Source: Pseudolabrys sp. (GTDB lineage: Bacteria; Pseudomonadota; Alphaproteobacteria; Rhizobiales; Xanthobacteraceae). Taken from it: DNA of 9,219 nt. Positions 1-6,484 of the stretch are shown piece by piece (positions within the stretch are counted from its first letter, which is position 1; every line of letters begins with the position of its first letter). The translations under genes and the position numbers were made by a program. The stretch is taken from NCBI GenBank assembly GCA_019246455.1, contig JAFAQJ010000048.1, forward strand, positions 1-9,219, in the 5' to 3' direction. Under the pieces are notes generated by a model. It ran no database searches, was not told the DNA's origin, and worked only from the letters and a program-made list of their open reading frames with translations.

Positions 1-1913
1 AATGCCTGTAGATAGGACAGCGACGAATAGCCGGTGCCAAAGTCATCCATCGACACACAAGCGCCGAGGCTCTTAAGGCGTCGCAAGATCGACACCGCCC
101 GCGAGAAATCCTGAATCAGGACGCCCTCGGTCACCTCCAGCTTGAGACGACTCGGTTTGAGGCCGGTCTCGAGAAGAATGGAGTGCACCATTGCCACAAG
201 GTCGCCGTGCCGGAATTGGGCCGGCGAAAGATTGACCGACACGTCGATCGGCCGGGGCCACGAGGCGGCTTCGCGACAAGCGGTCCGCAGCACCCATTCG
301 CCCAGGGTGTTGATCAACTCACTATCTTCGGCGAGTGGAATGAAGATGCTAGGCGGCACGGTGCCTTCACGCGGATGATGCCAGCGCGCCAGCGCCTCGA
401 ATTCCAGGATCTGGCCGTCAGCCCGAGCAATCGGCTGGTAGTAAAGTTCGAGCTCTTCATTGGCGAGCGCCGAGCGCAAGTCATGCTGTAACGCGCGGCG
501 GCTGCGCAATTGCTTGTCCATGTCCGGCTTGAAGAAGCTCACCGAACCGCGAGCCTCGGACTTGGCGCGATAAAGCGCCGCATCAGCATTGGCGATCAGC
601 GCGGCGGCCTGCGTGCCGTCGACCGGATAGACCGAGATGCCGACCGAGATGCCCATGTCGATGCGATGGCCATCGATCTCGAAGACCTCAGCCATCGCCG
701 AGGTCAAGCGCGCCGCCAAGGTCTCTGCGGTCTCCGGTTGCGGCCCGGTCGGAGAAATCAAGGCGAACTCGTCGCCGCCAAGCCGGGCGAGGAACGCGCC
801 CTCGCAAGCCAGTTCGAGCCGCTTGGCGACCATACGAATGAGAGCGTCACCGGTCGAGTAACCGAACACGTCGTTGACGTCCTTGAAGCGATCGAGATCG
901 ACGCACAATAGAGCGAAACCTTCGCCTGACTTGGGAGCCAGACTGATCATCGCCTCGAGGCATTCGTTGAATGCGGCGCGGTTGGGCAGATCGGTCAACG
1001 CGTCGTGCTGGGCGAGATAGGAAATGCGGGCCTCATCGCGTTTGCGCTGCGTCAGGTCGTGAACAACCGTGATCAGATATTTCGGCTTGCCGTCGGCGCC
1101 CGCGATCGGCAACCGCGACGACGTGACGATGCGGGTTTCCCCGTTTGGCGCCGTGAAAAGATGCTCGTCATAGTGGGTTTCGTGTCCGGCGCGGATCATC
1201 TCCTCGTCGAGCGTGCGGATACTGTCGCCCGAAACCTTGCCGAAAACGTCGTGCGAGGTTTTTCCGAGGAACCCCTCGGCGGGAATGCCGAAGAATTTCT
1301 CGGCGGCCTTGTTGACCAGCCGATAGCGGAGATCCGGCATCTCCTTGACCACGATCGGCGTCGGAACGCTGCTGACGATCGTGTCGAGAAAAACGCGGGC
1401 GCGGTCGAGTTCGCGTTCGGCGCGAACGCGGTCCGTAATGTCCTCATGTGTGGCGACCCAACCGCCGCCCTCGATCGGCTGATTGACGCCGGCAATCGTG
1501 CGCCCATCGGCGAGCTCGATTCGGGTGCGGAACGGCTTGCCCTGCTTGAGCGCGGTTTTGAGTTCGGCCTCATAGCGGTCGGGATCAAGCGGAAACGTGC
1601 CAGCCTCGACACGCGCGTTGAGCAGATCCCGAATGGTGCAGCGCGGCCAGATCTTGCTGGCCGGCAGCCGATACATCTCGCGATATCGATCGTTCCATAC
1701 CAGCAGCCGGTTCTGCGCATCGAACATGCACAGCCCCTGACTCATATTGTTGATGGCGCTGTCGAGCAGAACATTTTGCCGTGCAAGCTGCGCCTGGGCG
1801 CGGTTGCGCGCGCGATTGAACAGCGCGATCGCGACGACGCTTGCGGCAAGAGCCGCGACGGCGGCGAGCAAGATCAGGTTAAGATTGGAGCTCTGGACGA
1901 ACGTGAACGTCAC
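1..1913 (-). CDS. Membrane-anchored PAS-PAS-GGDEF-EAL cyclic-di-GMP signalling protein (C-terminus cut by window edge)
   Basis: This protein probably makes and/or degrades cyclic-di-GMP at the inner membrane. Reading from a GTG at 1913, about 637 residues are visible and the frame stays open to base 1. One hydrophobic segment lies at about residues 10-32. PAS domain 1 spans about 48-165 (MSQGLCMFD at 57-65, PAS_7 style), and PAS domain 2 about 174-290. The GGDEF domain begins near DALTDLPNR (304) and has an intact GGDEF motif at 379-383. The EAL domain has EFEAL at 504-508, a metal-binding-type VNLSPAQ, and DDFGTGYSS from 623. The sequence ends at LSYLQAF, so roughly the last quarter of the EAL domain is missing. 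Both catalytic signatures look intact, so a bifunctional enzyme is possible. The RxxD inhibitory site expected five residues before GGDEF is absent. No ATG precedes the membrane segment: after an in-frame TAA, GTG 1913 is the only standard start that keeps it, and its ribosome binding site is weak. The domain call is firm; the start is less so. Confidence 0.93.
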   Translation of the reverse strand, partial: MTFTFVQSSNLNLILLAAVAALAASVVAIALFNRARNRAQAQLARQNVLLDSAINNMSQGLCMFDAQNRLLVWNDRYREMYRLPASKIWPRCTIRDLLNARVEAGTFPLDPDRYEAELKTALKQGKPFRTRIELADGRTIAGVNQPIEGGGWVATHEDITDRVRAERELDRARVFLDTIVSSVPTPIVVKEMPDLRYRLVNKAAEKFFGIPAEGFLGKTSHDVFGKVSGDSIRTLDEEMIRAGHETHYDEHLFTAPNGETRIVTSSRLPIAGADGKPKYLITVVHDLTQRKRDEARISYLAQHDALTDLPNRAAFNECLEAMISLAPKSGEGFALLCVDLDRFKDVNDVFGYSTGDALIRMVAKRLELACEGAFLARLGGDEFALISPTGPQPETAETLAARLTSAMAEVFEIDGHRIDMGISVGISVYPVDGTQAAALIANADAALYRAKSEARGSVSFFKPDMDKQLRSRRALQHDLRSALANEELELYYQPIARADGQILEFEALARWHHPREGTVPPSIFIPLAEDSELINTLGEWVLRTACREAASWPRPIDVSVNLSPAQFRHGDLVAMVHSILLETGLKPSRLKLEVTEGVLIQDFSRAVSILRRLKSLGACVSMDDFGTGYSSLSYLQA

Positions 1914-2009
1914 TCGATCGATCTCTGGACCCAGGTAAATCCGGCCTGCCAGCCTAGAGAGGCGACATATCTCCGGCGTTAAGCCGCGGGCGCCGATTGC
2001 AGACAGCGT

Positions 2010-2023
2010 TTAGCGGTCGCTAA
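2010..2023. repeat. Small inverted repeat between the dehydratase and the GGDEF-EAL gene
   Basis: TTAGCG and CGCTAA are separated by two bases (GT). The repeat lies in the 148-base gap between the end of the dehydratase gene and the GTG of the GGDEF-EAL gene, both on the minus strand. It could be a protein-binding dyad upstream of the signalling gene, or a weak hairpin (five-pair stem, four-base loop). No T-run follows on the minus strand, so it is not a convincing intrinsic terminator. A 10-base palindrome, AACGGCCGTT (2054-2063), overlaps the dehydratase stop codon and is also not terminator-like. Either repeat could be chance in GC-rich DNA. Confidence 0.3.
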
Positions 2024-2061
2024 CGAACCGCGCGCAATTTTCACAATCGAAGAAACGGCCG

Positions 2062-3762
2062 TTAATCGGGCCTGAGAAACGCGAAGTCGCAGCCCTGATC
2101 GGCGCCGAGAATTTCCTGCGCATAGAGCTTCGCGTAGCCGCGGGCCGGCTTTTCCGCCGCCGTTTTAGCCGCGGCGGCACGCTTCTTGAGCTCCGCATCG
2201 TCGACCAGAAGCTCGATGCGCTTATTTTTCACCGAGAGTTTAATGCGATCACCGGTGCGAACGAGACCGAGCGGTCCGCCCGAAGCGGCATCCGGCGTGA
2301 CATGCAGCACTATGGTGCCGAACGCCGTGCCACTCATGCGCGCATCGGAAATGCGGATCATGTCTTTCACGCCGGCGGCTGCAAGTTTCTTGGGGATCGG
2401 CAGGTAACCCGCTTCCGGCATTGCGTCGGGCGAATTGGGTCCGGCGTTTTGCAGCACCATGATGTCGTTGGCGTTGATGTCGAGCTTGGGGTCGTCGACA
2501 CGCGCTGCAAGATCGGTAAGCGAGGAGAACACCACCGCCCTGCCCTCGGTTTCGAACAATTTGCTGTCGGCGGCAGAGCGCTTGAGGATCGCACCCTTCG
2601 GCGCCAGATTGCCGAACAACGCGACGAGGCCGCCCTGCGGCTCGAGCGGCTTTGAGCGCTCGGCGATGATCGTGCGATCGACAAAGCTGTAGTGCGGGGC
2701 ATCGAGACGCTGGCCGAGTGTATCGCCGGTCACTGTCATGGCATCAAGATGCAGCAAGTCCTTCAGCTCGCGCAGTAGCGCACCCATTCCGCCAGCGGCA
2801 AAAAAATCCTCCATGTAGCCGTCGCCGACCGGTTTGAGATTGACCAGAACCGGCGTGGTATTCGACAGTTCGTTGAGACGTTCGAGCGAGACCTTGATGC
2901 CGGCGCGCCCGGCAATGGCTGTGAGATGGATCACGGCATTGGTCGAGCCGCCGAGCGCGAGCAGAACGCGCAGCGCATTCTCCACCGACTTCGCGGTCAC
3001 GATCTTGTCCGGAGTCATTTTCGAGCCGATCAAATTCACGGCGGCGGCTCCGGTCGCCTCGGCGGCGCGCAAACGATCCGCGTGCACCGCCGGGATCGCG
3101 GCCGTGCCCGGCAGGATCATGCCGAGCGCTTCAGCGATGCAGGCCATCGTCGACGCGGTCCCCATCACCGCGCAGGTGCCGGCAGTGGTCGCAAGGCGGC
3201 CTTCGACCGTCGAGATCTCCTGATCGGAGACTTTGCCGGCGCGATACTGCGCCCAGAACCGGCGGCAGTCGGTGCACGCGCCAAGACGTTCGCCGTTGTG
3301 ACGGCCCGTCATCATCGGACCCGCCACCAATCCGATTGCCGGAAGATTTGCCGATACTGCGCCCATTAACTGCGCGGGCACCGTTTTGTCGCAGCCGCCC
3401 ATCAAGATGACCGAATCCATCGGCTGGGCGCGGATCATTTCTTCTGTGTCCATCGACATCAGATTGCGGAACTTGAGGCTGGTGGGATTGAGGAACACCT
3501 CGCCGAGCGAAATCGTTGGAAATTCGACCGGCAGGGCGCCGGCGGCGAGCACGCCGCGTTTCACCGCCTCCAGCATTTCCGGAAAATGCCGGTGGCAATT
3601 GTTGAAGCCAGAACCGGTGTAGGCGATGCCGACCACGGGCTTCGCCAGCATGTCGCGGGAATAACCCATCGACGATGCGAACGAGCGGCGCAGATAAAGC
3701 GAGAAGTCTTTGTCGCCGTAATTGGTGAGGCCGTGGGCGAAGCCGACCGGTTTGTCTGTCAT
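2062..3762 (-). CDS. IlvD/Edd-family dehydratase, probably a [2Fe-2S] sugar-acid dehydratase (L-arabinonate-like)
   Basis: This 566-residue cytoplasmic enzyme belongs to the IlvD/Edd family, which removes water from dihydroxy acids or sugar acids using an Fe-S cluster and Mg2+. Three candidate cluster cysteines are visible: C56 (GFNNCHRHF), C124 (GGCDKT) and C197 (TAGTCAVMG). K126 is the likely carbamylated metal-binding lysine, and S477 (ARMSGTAFG) the likely catalytic serine. As I recall, the Rhizobium L-arabinonate dehydratase uses C59, C127, C200, K129 and S480, a constant offset of three, so that subgroup fits best. Substrate cannot be fixed from sequence; arabinonate, xylonate, fuconate or another aldonate are all possible, and classical valine/isoleucine DHAD is less likely. 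The ATG at 3762 ([12 protein letters not shown]) is chosen because the frame's upstream extension to 3954 is Arg/Lys-rich, covers the FNR/FixK box and runs onto the hemA start. The ribosome binding site is weak (AAGG 12 bases upstream). The gene is divergent from hemA. Confidence 0.9.
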   Translation of the reverse strand: MTDKPVGFAHGLTNYGDKDFSLYLRRSFASSMGYSRDMLAKPVVGIAYTGSGFNNCHRHFPEMLEAVKRGVLAAGALPVEFPTISLGEVFLNPTSLKFRNLMSMDTEEMIRAQPMDSVILMGGCDKTVPAQLMGAVSANLPAIGLVAGPMMTGRHNGERLGACTDCRRFWAQYRAGKVSDQEISTVEGRLATTAGTCAVMGTASTMACIAEALGMILPGTAAIPAVHADRLRAAEATGAAAVNLIGSKMTPDKIVTAKSVENALRVLLALGGSTNAVIHLTAIAGRAGIKVSLERLNELSNTTPVLVNLKPVGDGYMEDFFAAGGMGALLRELKDLLHLDAMTVTGDTLGQRLDAPHYSFVDRTIIAERSKPLEPQGGLVALFGNLAPKGAILKRSAADSKLFETEGRAVVFSSLTDLAARVDDPKLDINANDIMVLQNAGPNSPDAMPEAGYLPIPKKLAAAGVKDMIRISDARMSGTAFGTIVLHVTPDAASGGPLGLVRTGDRIKLSVKNKRIELLVDDAELKKRAAAAKTAAEKPARGYAKLYAQEILGADQGCDFAFLRPD

Positions 3763-3844
3763 GAACTGTTTTGCCTTGGCCGCGCTTTTTGAAGCGGCGG
3801 GGGCGCGGATGCAAGGTCTTCCGGACCCGAGGCGCTTTCGGAAT

Positions 3845-3858
3845 TTGATCGGGATCAA
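3845..3858. promoter_or_regulatory. FNR/FixK-type binding site (anaerobox) between the dehydratase and hemA
   Basis: TTGATCGGGATCAA is an exact match to the TTGAT-N4-ATCAA consensus recognised by FNR/FixK-family regulators. It lies in the 190-base divergent gap, ending 94 bases before the hemA ATG and starting 82 bases beyond the dehydratase ATG. hemA of Bradyrhizobium japonicum is known to be under oxygen and FixK-type control, so the location makes sense. Centred at 3851.5, a class II arrangement (-41.5) would put a hemA start site near 3893. The site is symmetric and could also act on the dehydratase. The match is directly visible; the regulator and direction of control are inferred. Confidence 0.85.
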
Positions 3859-3880
3859 CGCGGTTTCATGCCTGATGCGA

Positions 3881-3886
3881 CCATAT
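3881..3886 (+). promoter_or_regulatory. Candidate -10 element of the hemA promoter
   Basis: CCATAT, next to ATATC, sits where a -10 hexamer would fall if the FNR/FixK box were centred at -41.5, giving transcription from about 3893 and a leader of about 60 bases. The match to TATAAT is modest, and the support comes from spacing. The leader contains a short GC stem, GCCC-GGC-GGGC (3924-3934), and no clear Shine-Dalgarno sequence just before the ATG. The equivalent position on the minus strand has no TATA-like hexamer, which favours hemA as the main target. Confidence 0.3.
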
Positions 3887-3952
3887 CGGCCTCGACAAAT
3901 GCCCTGGAAGCCTTCTAAAAAACGCCCGGCGGGCCGCAAAACCCTTAGTCGC

Positions 3953-5182
3953 ATGAATTACAACGCATTTTTCGCCAAAGCCCTCGAAACCCTGCGGGAC
4001 GAACGCCGCTATCGGGTGTTCGCCGACCTCGAGCGCATTGCCGGGCGCTATCCGCATGCGATCTGGCATTCGCCGCAGGGCCGGCGCGAGGTCGTGATCT
4101 GGTGCTCGAACGACTACCTCGGCATGGGCCAGCACCCGAAAGTGATCGGCGCGATGGTCGAGGCGGCGGCGCGCATGGGTACCGGCGCGGGCGGCACCCG
4201 CAATATTGCCGGGAACAATCATCCCTTGGTCGAGCTCGAGCGCGAACTCGCCGACCTGCACAAGAAGCCGGCCGCGCTGGTCTTCACATCCGGCTATGTC
4301 TCGAATGAAACCGGCATCGCCACCATCGCCAAGTTGATGCCGAACTGCCTGATCCTGTCCGACGCGCTGAACCACAATTCGATGATCGAAGGCGTACGGC
4401 AGGCCGGCTGCGAAAAGAAAATCTGGCGGCACAACGATCTCGCCCATCTCGAACAGCTGCTGAAGGCAGCCGAACCGAACCGTCCCAAGCTGATCGTGTT
4501 CGAATCGCTTTATTCGATGGACGGCGACGTCGCGCCGATCCACGCAATCTGTGACCTCGCCGAACGCTATAACGCAATGACCTACGTCGATGAGGTCCAC
4601 GCCGTCGGCATGTATGGGTCGCGCGGCGGCGGCATCGCCGACCGCGACAACGCGATGGACCGTGTCGACGTGATCGAGGGTACGCTCGCCAAGGCGTTCG
4701 GCTGCCTCGGCGGCTACATCGCGGCTCATGCCGATCTCATTGACGCCGTTCGTTCGTACGCGCCGGGCTTCATCTTCACGACCGCGCTGCCGCCCCCGAT
4801 TTGCGCGGCGGCCACGGCGGCGATCCGCCACCTCAAGACCTCACATTGGGAACGCGATCGTCATCAGGACCGGGCCGCGCGCGTCAAGGCAGTCCTAAAT
4901 GCGGCGGGCCTACCGGTCATGCCGGGCGATACGCACATCGTGCCGGTGCTGGTCGGCGACCCGGAGAAGTGCAAAGCGGCGAGCGATCTCTTGCTGTCGG
5001 AGCACGGCATTTATATTCAGCCGATCAACTATCCGACTGTGCCGCGCGGCATGGAGCGGCTGCGTCTCACGCCCTCGCCCTATCACGACGATGCACTGGT
5101 CGATCGTCTCGCCGAGGCGCTGGTCGATGTCTGGGAACGTCTTGACCTGCCGATGCACGGCAAGGCGCTCGCCGCGGAATAA
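3953..5182 (+). CDS. hemA: 5-aminolevulinate synthase
   Basis: This PLP enzyme condenses glycine with succinyl-CoA to give 5-aminolevulinate, CO2 and CoA. It is the first committed step of haem and other tetrapyrroles in alphaproteobacteria (C4 or Shemin pathway), and it acts in the cytoplasm. The 409-residue length is typical. The PLP lysine is K247 in [24 protein letters not shown] (211-222) carries the cofactor-binding D213 and H216. R21 in YRVFADLER and T82/N84 in GGTRNIAG match substrate-site residues of the Rhodobacter capsulatus enzyme as I recall them (R21, T83, N85), and H141 follows in ALNHNSMI. The ATG at 3953 gives the usual MNYNAFF-type N-terminus; upstream in-frame ATGs (for example 3899) would add a basic, non-family extension. 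No good Shine-Dalgarno precedes the start. An FNR/FixK box lies upstream, suggesting oxygen-dependent expression. The stop is 4 bases from that of the convergent gene. No defect is seen. Confidence 0.98.
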   Translation: MNYNAFFAKALETLRDERRYRVFADLERIAGRYPHAIWHSPQGRREVVIWCSNDYLGMGQHPKVIGAMVEAAARMGTGAGGTRNIAGNNHPLVELERELADLHKKPAALVFTSGYVSNETGIATIAKLMPNCLILSDALNHNSMIEGVRQAGCEKKIWRHNDLAHLEQLLKAAEPNRPKLIVFESLYSMDGDVAPIHAICDLAERYNAMTYVDEVHAVGMYGSRGGGIADRDNAMDRVDVIEGTLAKAFGCLGGYIAAHADLIDAVRSYAPGFIFTTALPPPICAAATAAIRHLKTSHWERDRHQDRAARVKAVLNAAGLPVMPGDTHIVPVLVGDPEKCKAASDLLLSEHGIYIQPINYPTVPRGMERLRLTPSPYHDDALVDRLAEALVDVWERLDLPMHGKALAAE

Positions 5183-5186
5183 CTTT

Positions 5187-6338
5187 TCAGTCTTCGTCAT
5201 CCGGGGTCGGCGGCGGCAGTTTGCTTTCGTCTACCACTTTATGTTCGAGCTTCGCCTGGTGTTTGGCAATCAGCGGCATCGTTAGCGACACAAAGAAGAT
5301 GCGCGAAAAGTGATGCGCGCCGACATAGACCGGGTCGGTGTTGAGCGCGAGCGCCAGCAGCATCATCGCGTCAACCGAGCCCGGCGCAAAGGCGATCGTG
5401 ACATCAGCAACACGCAGCGACAGCGCCATGACCAAAGCGCCGGCAAAAACGCCGGCGATCGCGATCGATACCACAAATGAACCCAGCGCGGCGCCGATAA
5501 ATCGCAGCAGAAGTTTGATCGGAGTATTCGCAAATCGCGAGCCGGTCACGCCGCCGAGCGTGATCATCGCCGCATTGGCCGCCCACCACGGCATTACCGC
5601 GTGGATTAACCCGGAGCCGTGCAGGATCGCCGAGGCCAGCATTGAGCCGAACAACAGGCCGCCGGGGAATCGGATCCGGTAGGCGATCGTCGCGACGAGC
5701 GTCGACACGCCAAGCAAAATAAGAAGCTCGTCCAGATTGGCGAGGCTGAAGTCGCCGCCGACGCCGCGCGACGACGGCGCCACCAGCCCAAGCAGCGTCA
5801 ACAAGGCCGGCAAGCCGACCGCGATGAGCACGACCCGCACCGTCTGGACGATCACGATCGCGCGCACGTCGGCATCGAGTTCGGTTGCCACAGCGACGCA
5901 TTGCGACATGCCGCCGGGCGCGGCGCCGAGAAAGGCGGACAGGCGATCCCACTTGTGAACGCGCTCGAGATAGACGCCGCCAAACCAGCTGACGAACCCC
6001 ATCGCCGCGATCAACGTCAGCACACTCACCGGGTAGGTGACGACACCGTGCAGGGTTTCGGGCGTAACGACGGCGCCGAGCGACACGCCGATCAGGATGA
6101 AGATCACGCGGTTGAGCGGCAGCGGCACATACATCGGGCGGCCGGCGAGGGCGGCACAGGCAACGAACAAGATGGCACCCGACAACCATCCACCCGGCAT
6201 TCCGGCGAGCCCGAATATCATTCCGCCCGCGGCTGCGAACGCCATCGTCTCCGCAAAATGCGAGAGCAGCCGGGGCCGGTTGGCGGTGAGAAGCAGCGTC
6301 AAGCGGGTGGAAATCCAGGTCGGCGGGCGCAATCGCAC
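5187..6338 (-). CDS. AbrB-family membrane protein with duplicated domain (putative transporter)
   Basis: This is a 383-residue, very hydrophobic inner-membrane protein. It belongs to the family often mislabelled 'AbrB transcriptional regulator' or 'putative ammonia monooxygenase'; it has no DNA-binding domain and is best seen as a transporter of unknown substrate. The family's internal duplication is clear. AGMPGGWLSGAIL (45-57) is echoed by IRFPGGLLFGSML (222-234). LGAAPGGMSQCVAVATELDA (137-156) is echoed by IAFAPGSVDAMMLLALALNT (315-334), each followed by a similar hydrophobic helix. The repeat period is about 180 residues. The tail (361-383) is charged and ends in an acidic DDED. The start at 6338 has only a G-rich stretch (GGGCGG) as a possible ribosome binding site; a start at M32 (MAFAAAGG) would remove a basic N-terminal stretch and remains possible. 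The gene is convergent with hemA and divergent from the sensor kinase. Family is confident; substrate is unknown. Confidence 0.88.
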   Translation of the reverse strand: MRLRPPTWISTRLTLLLTANRPRLLSHFAETMAFAAAGGMIFGLAGMPGGWLSGAILFVACAALAGRPMYVPLPLNRVIFILIGVSLGAVVTPETLHGVVTYPVSVLTLIAAMGFVSWFGGVYLERVHKWDRLSAFLGAAPGGMSQCVAVATELDADVRAIVIVQTVRVVLIAVGLPALLTLLGLVAPSSRGVGGDFSLANLDELLILLGVSTLVATIAYRIRFPGGLLFGSMLASAILHGSGLIHAVMPWWAANAAMITLGGVTGSRFANTPIKLLLRFIGAALGSFVVSIAIAGVFAGALVMALSLRVADVTIAFAPGSVDAMMLLALALNTDPVYVGAHHFSRIFFVSLTMPLIAKHQAKLEHKVVDESKLPPPTPDDED

Positions 6339-6352
6339 CGCCCACGATCAAT

Positions 6353-6371
6353 GCCGCCGTGAAAAGGCGGC
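6353..6371. other. GC-rich hairpin in the divergent gap upstream of the AbrB-family gene
   Basis: GCCGCC and GGCGGC form a perfect six-pair stem with a seven-base loop (GTGAAAA). It lies in the 146-base gap (6339-6484) between the AbrB-family gene and the sensor kinase, 14 bases upstream of the assumed AbrB-family ATG. If transcribed with that gene it would sit in the leader, where it could mask the ribosome binding site. There is no T-run, so it is not a terminator. The same gap contains TAAAAT (6441-6446), a possible plus-strand -10, but no matching -35 is obvious. No FNR/FixK box is present in this gap. Confidence 0.3.
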
Positions 6372-6484
6372 GTCAACGCGCGCAAATCGCATCGGACAAA
6401 GGGCAAAGACGCATGGCTCGCACCACTCGCCATTTGCCGCTAAAATTGTTGTTCAAAGGATTAGCCGGTCGCGGATCAAACTGA

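Noticed and set aside
311..325. TTGATCAA-like sequence as a second FNR/FixK site
   Set aside because: It lacks the four-base spacer between half-sites and lies inside the EAL coding sequence.
1005..1982. 325-codon open frame on the plus strand
   Set aside because: It lies opposite the PAS and GGDEF coding sequence, which carries conserved motifs in one continuous minus-strand frame. The plus-strand translation has no recognisable domain and is a typical antisense shadow in GC-rich DNA.
2054..2063. AACGGCCGTT palindrome at the dehydratase stop codon as a terminator
   Set aside because: It has no loop and only a short mixed pyrimidine stretch follows on the minus strand, so it does not meet the form of an intrinsic terminator.
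3763..3954. 64-residue N-terminal extension of the dehydratase
   Set aside because: It would cover the FNR/FixK box, overlap the hemA start codon and add an Arg/Lys-rich stretch not found in the family; the ATG at 3762 also gives the residue spacing expected for the cluster cysteines.
3866..4831. 321-codon open frame on the minus strand
   Set aside because: It is antisense to hemA, whose identity is certain from catalytic motifs. The translation is rich in Arg, His and Asp without family features.
5404..6351. 315-codon minus-strand frame overlapping the AbrB-family gene
   Set aside because: It is a shifted frame of the same strand with Arg-rich, non-membrane content; the 5187-6338 frame has the hydrophobic pattern and the family repeat.
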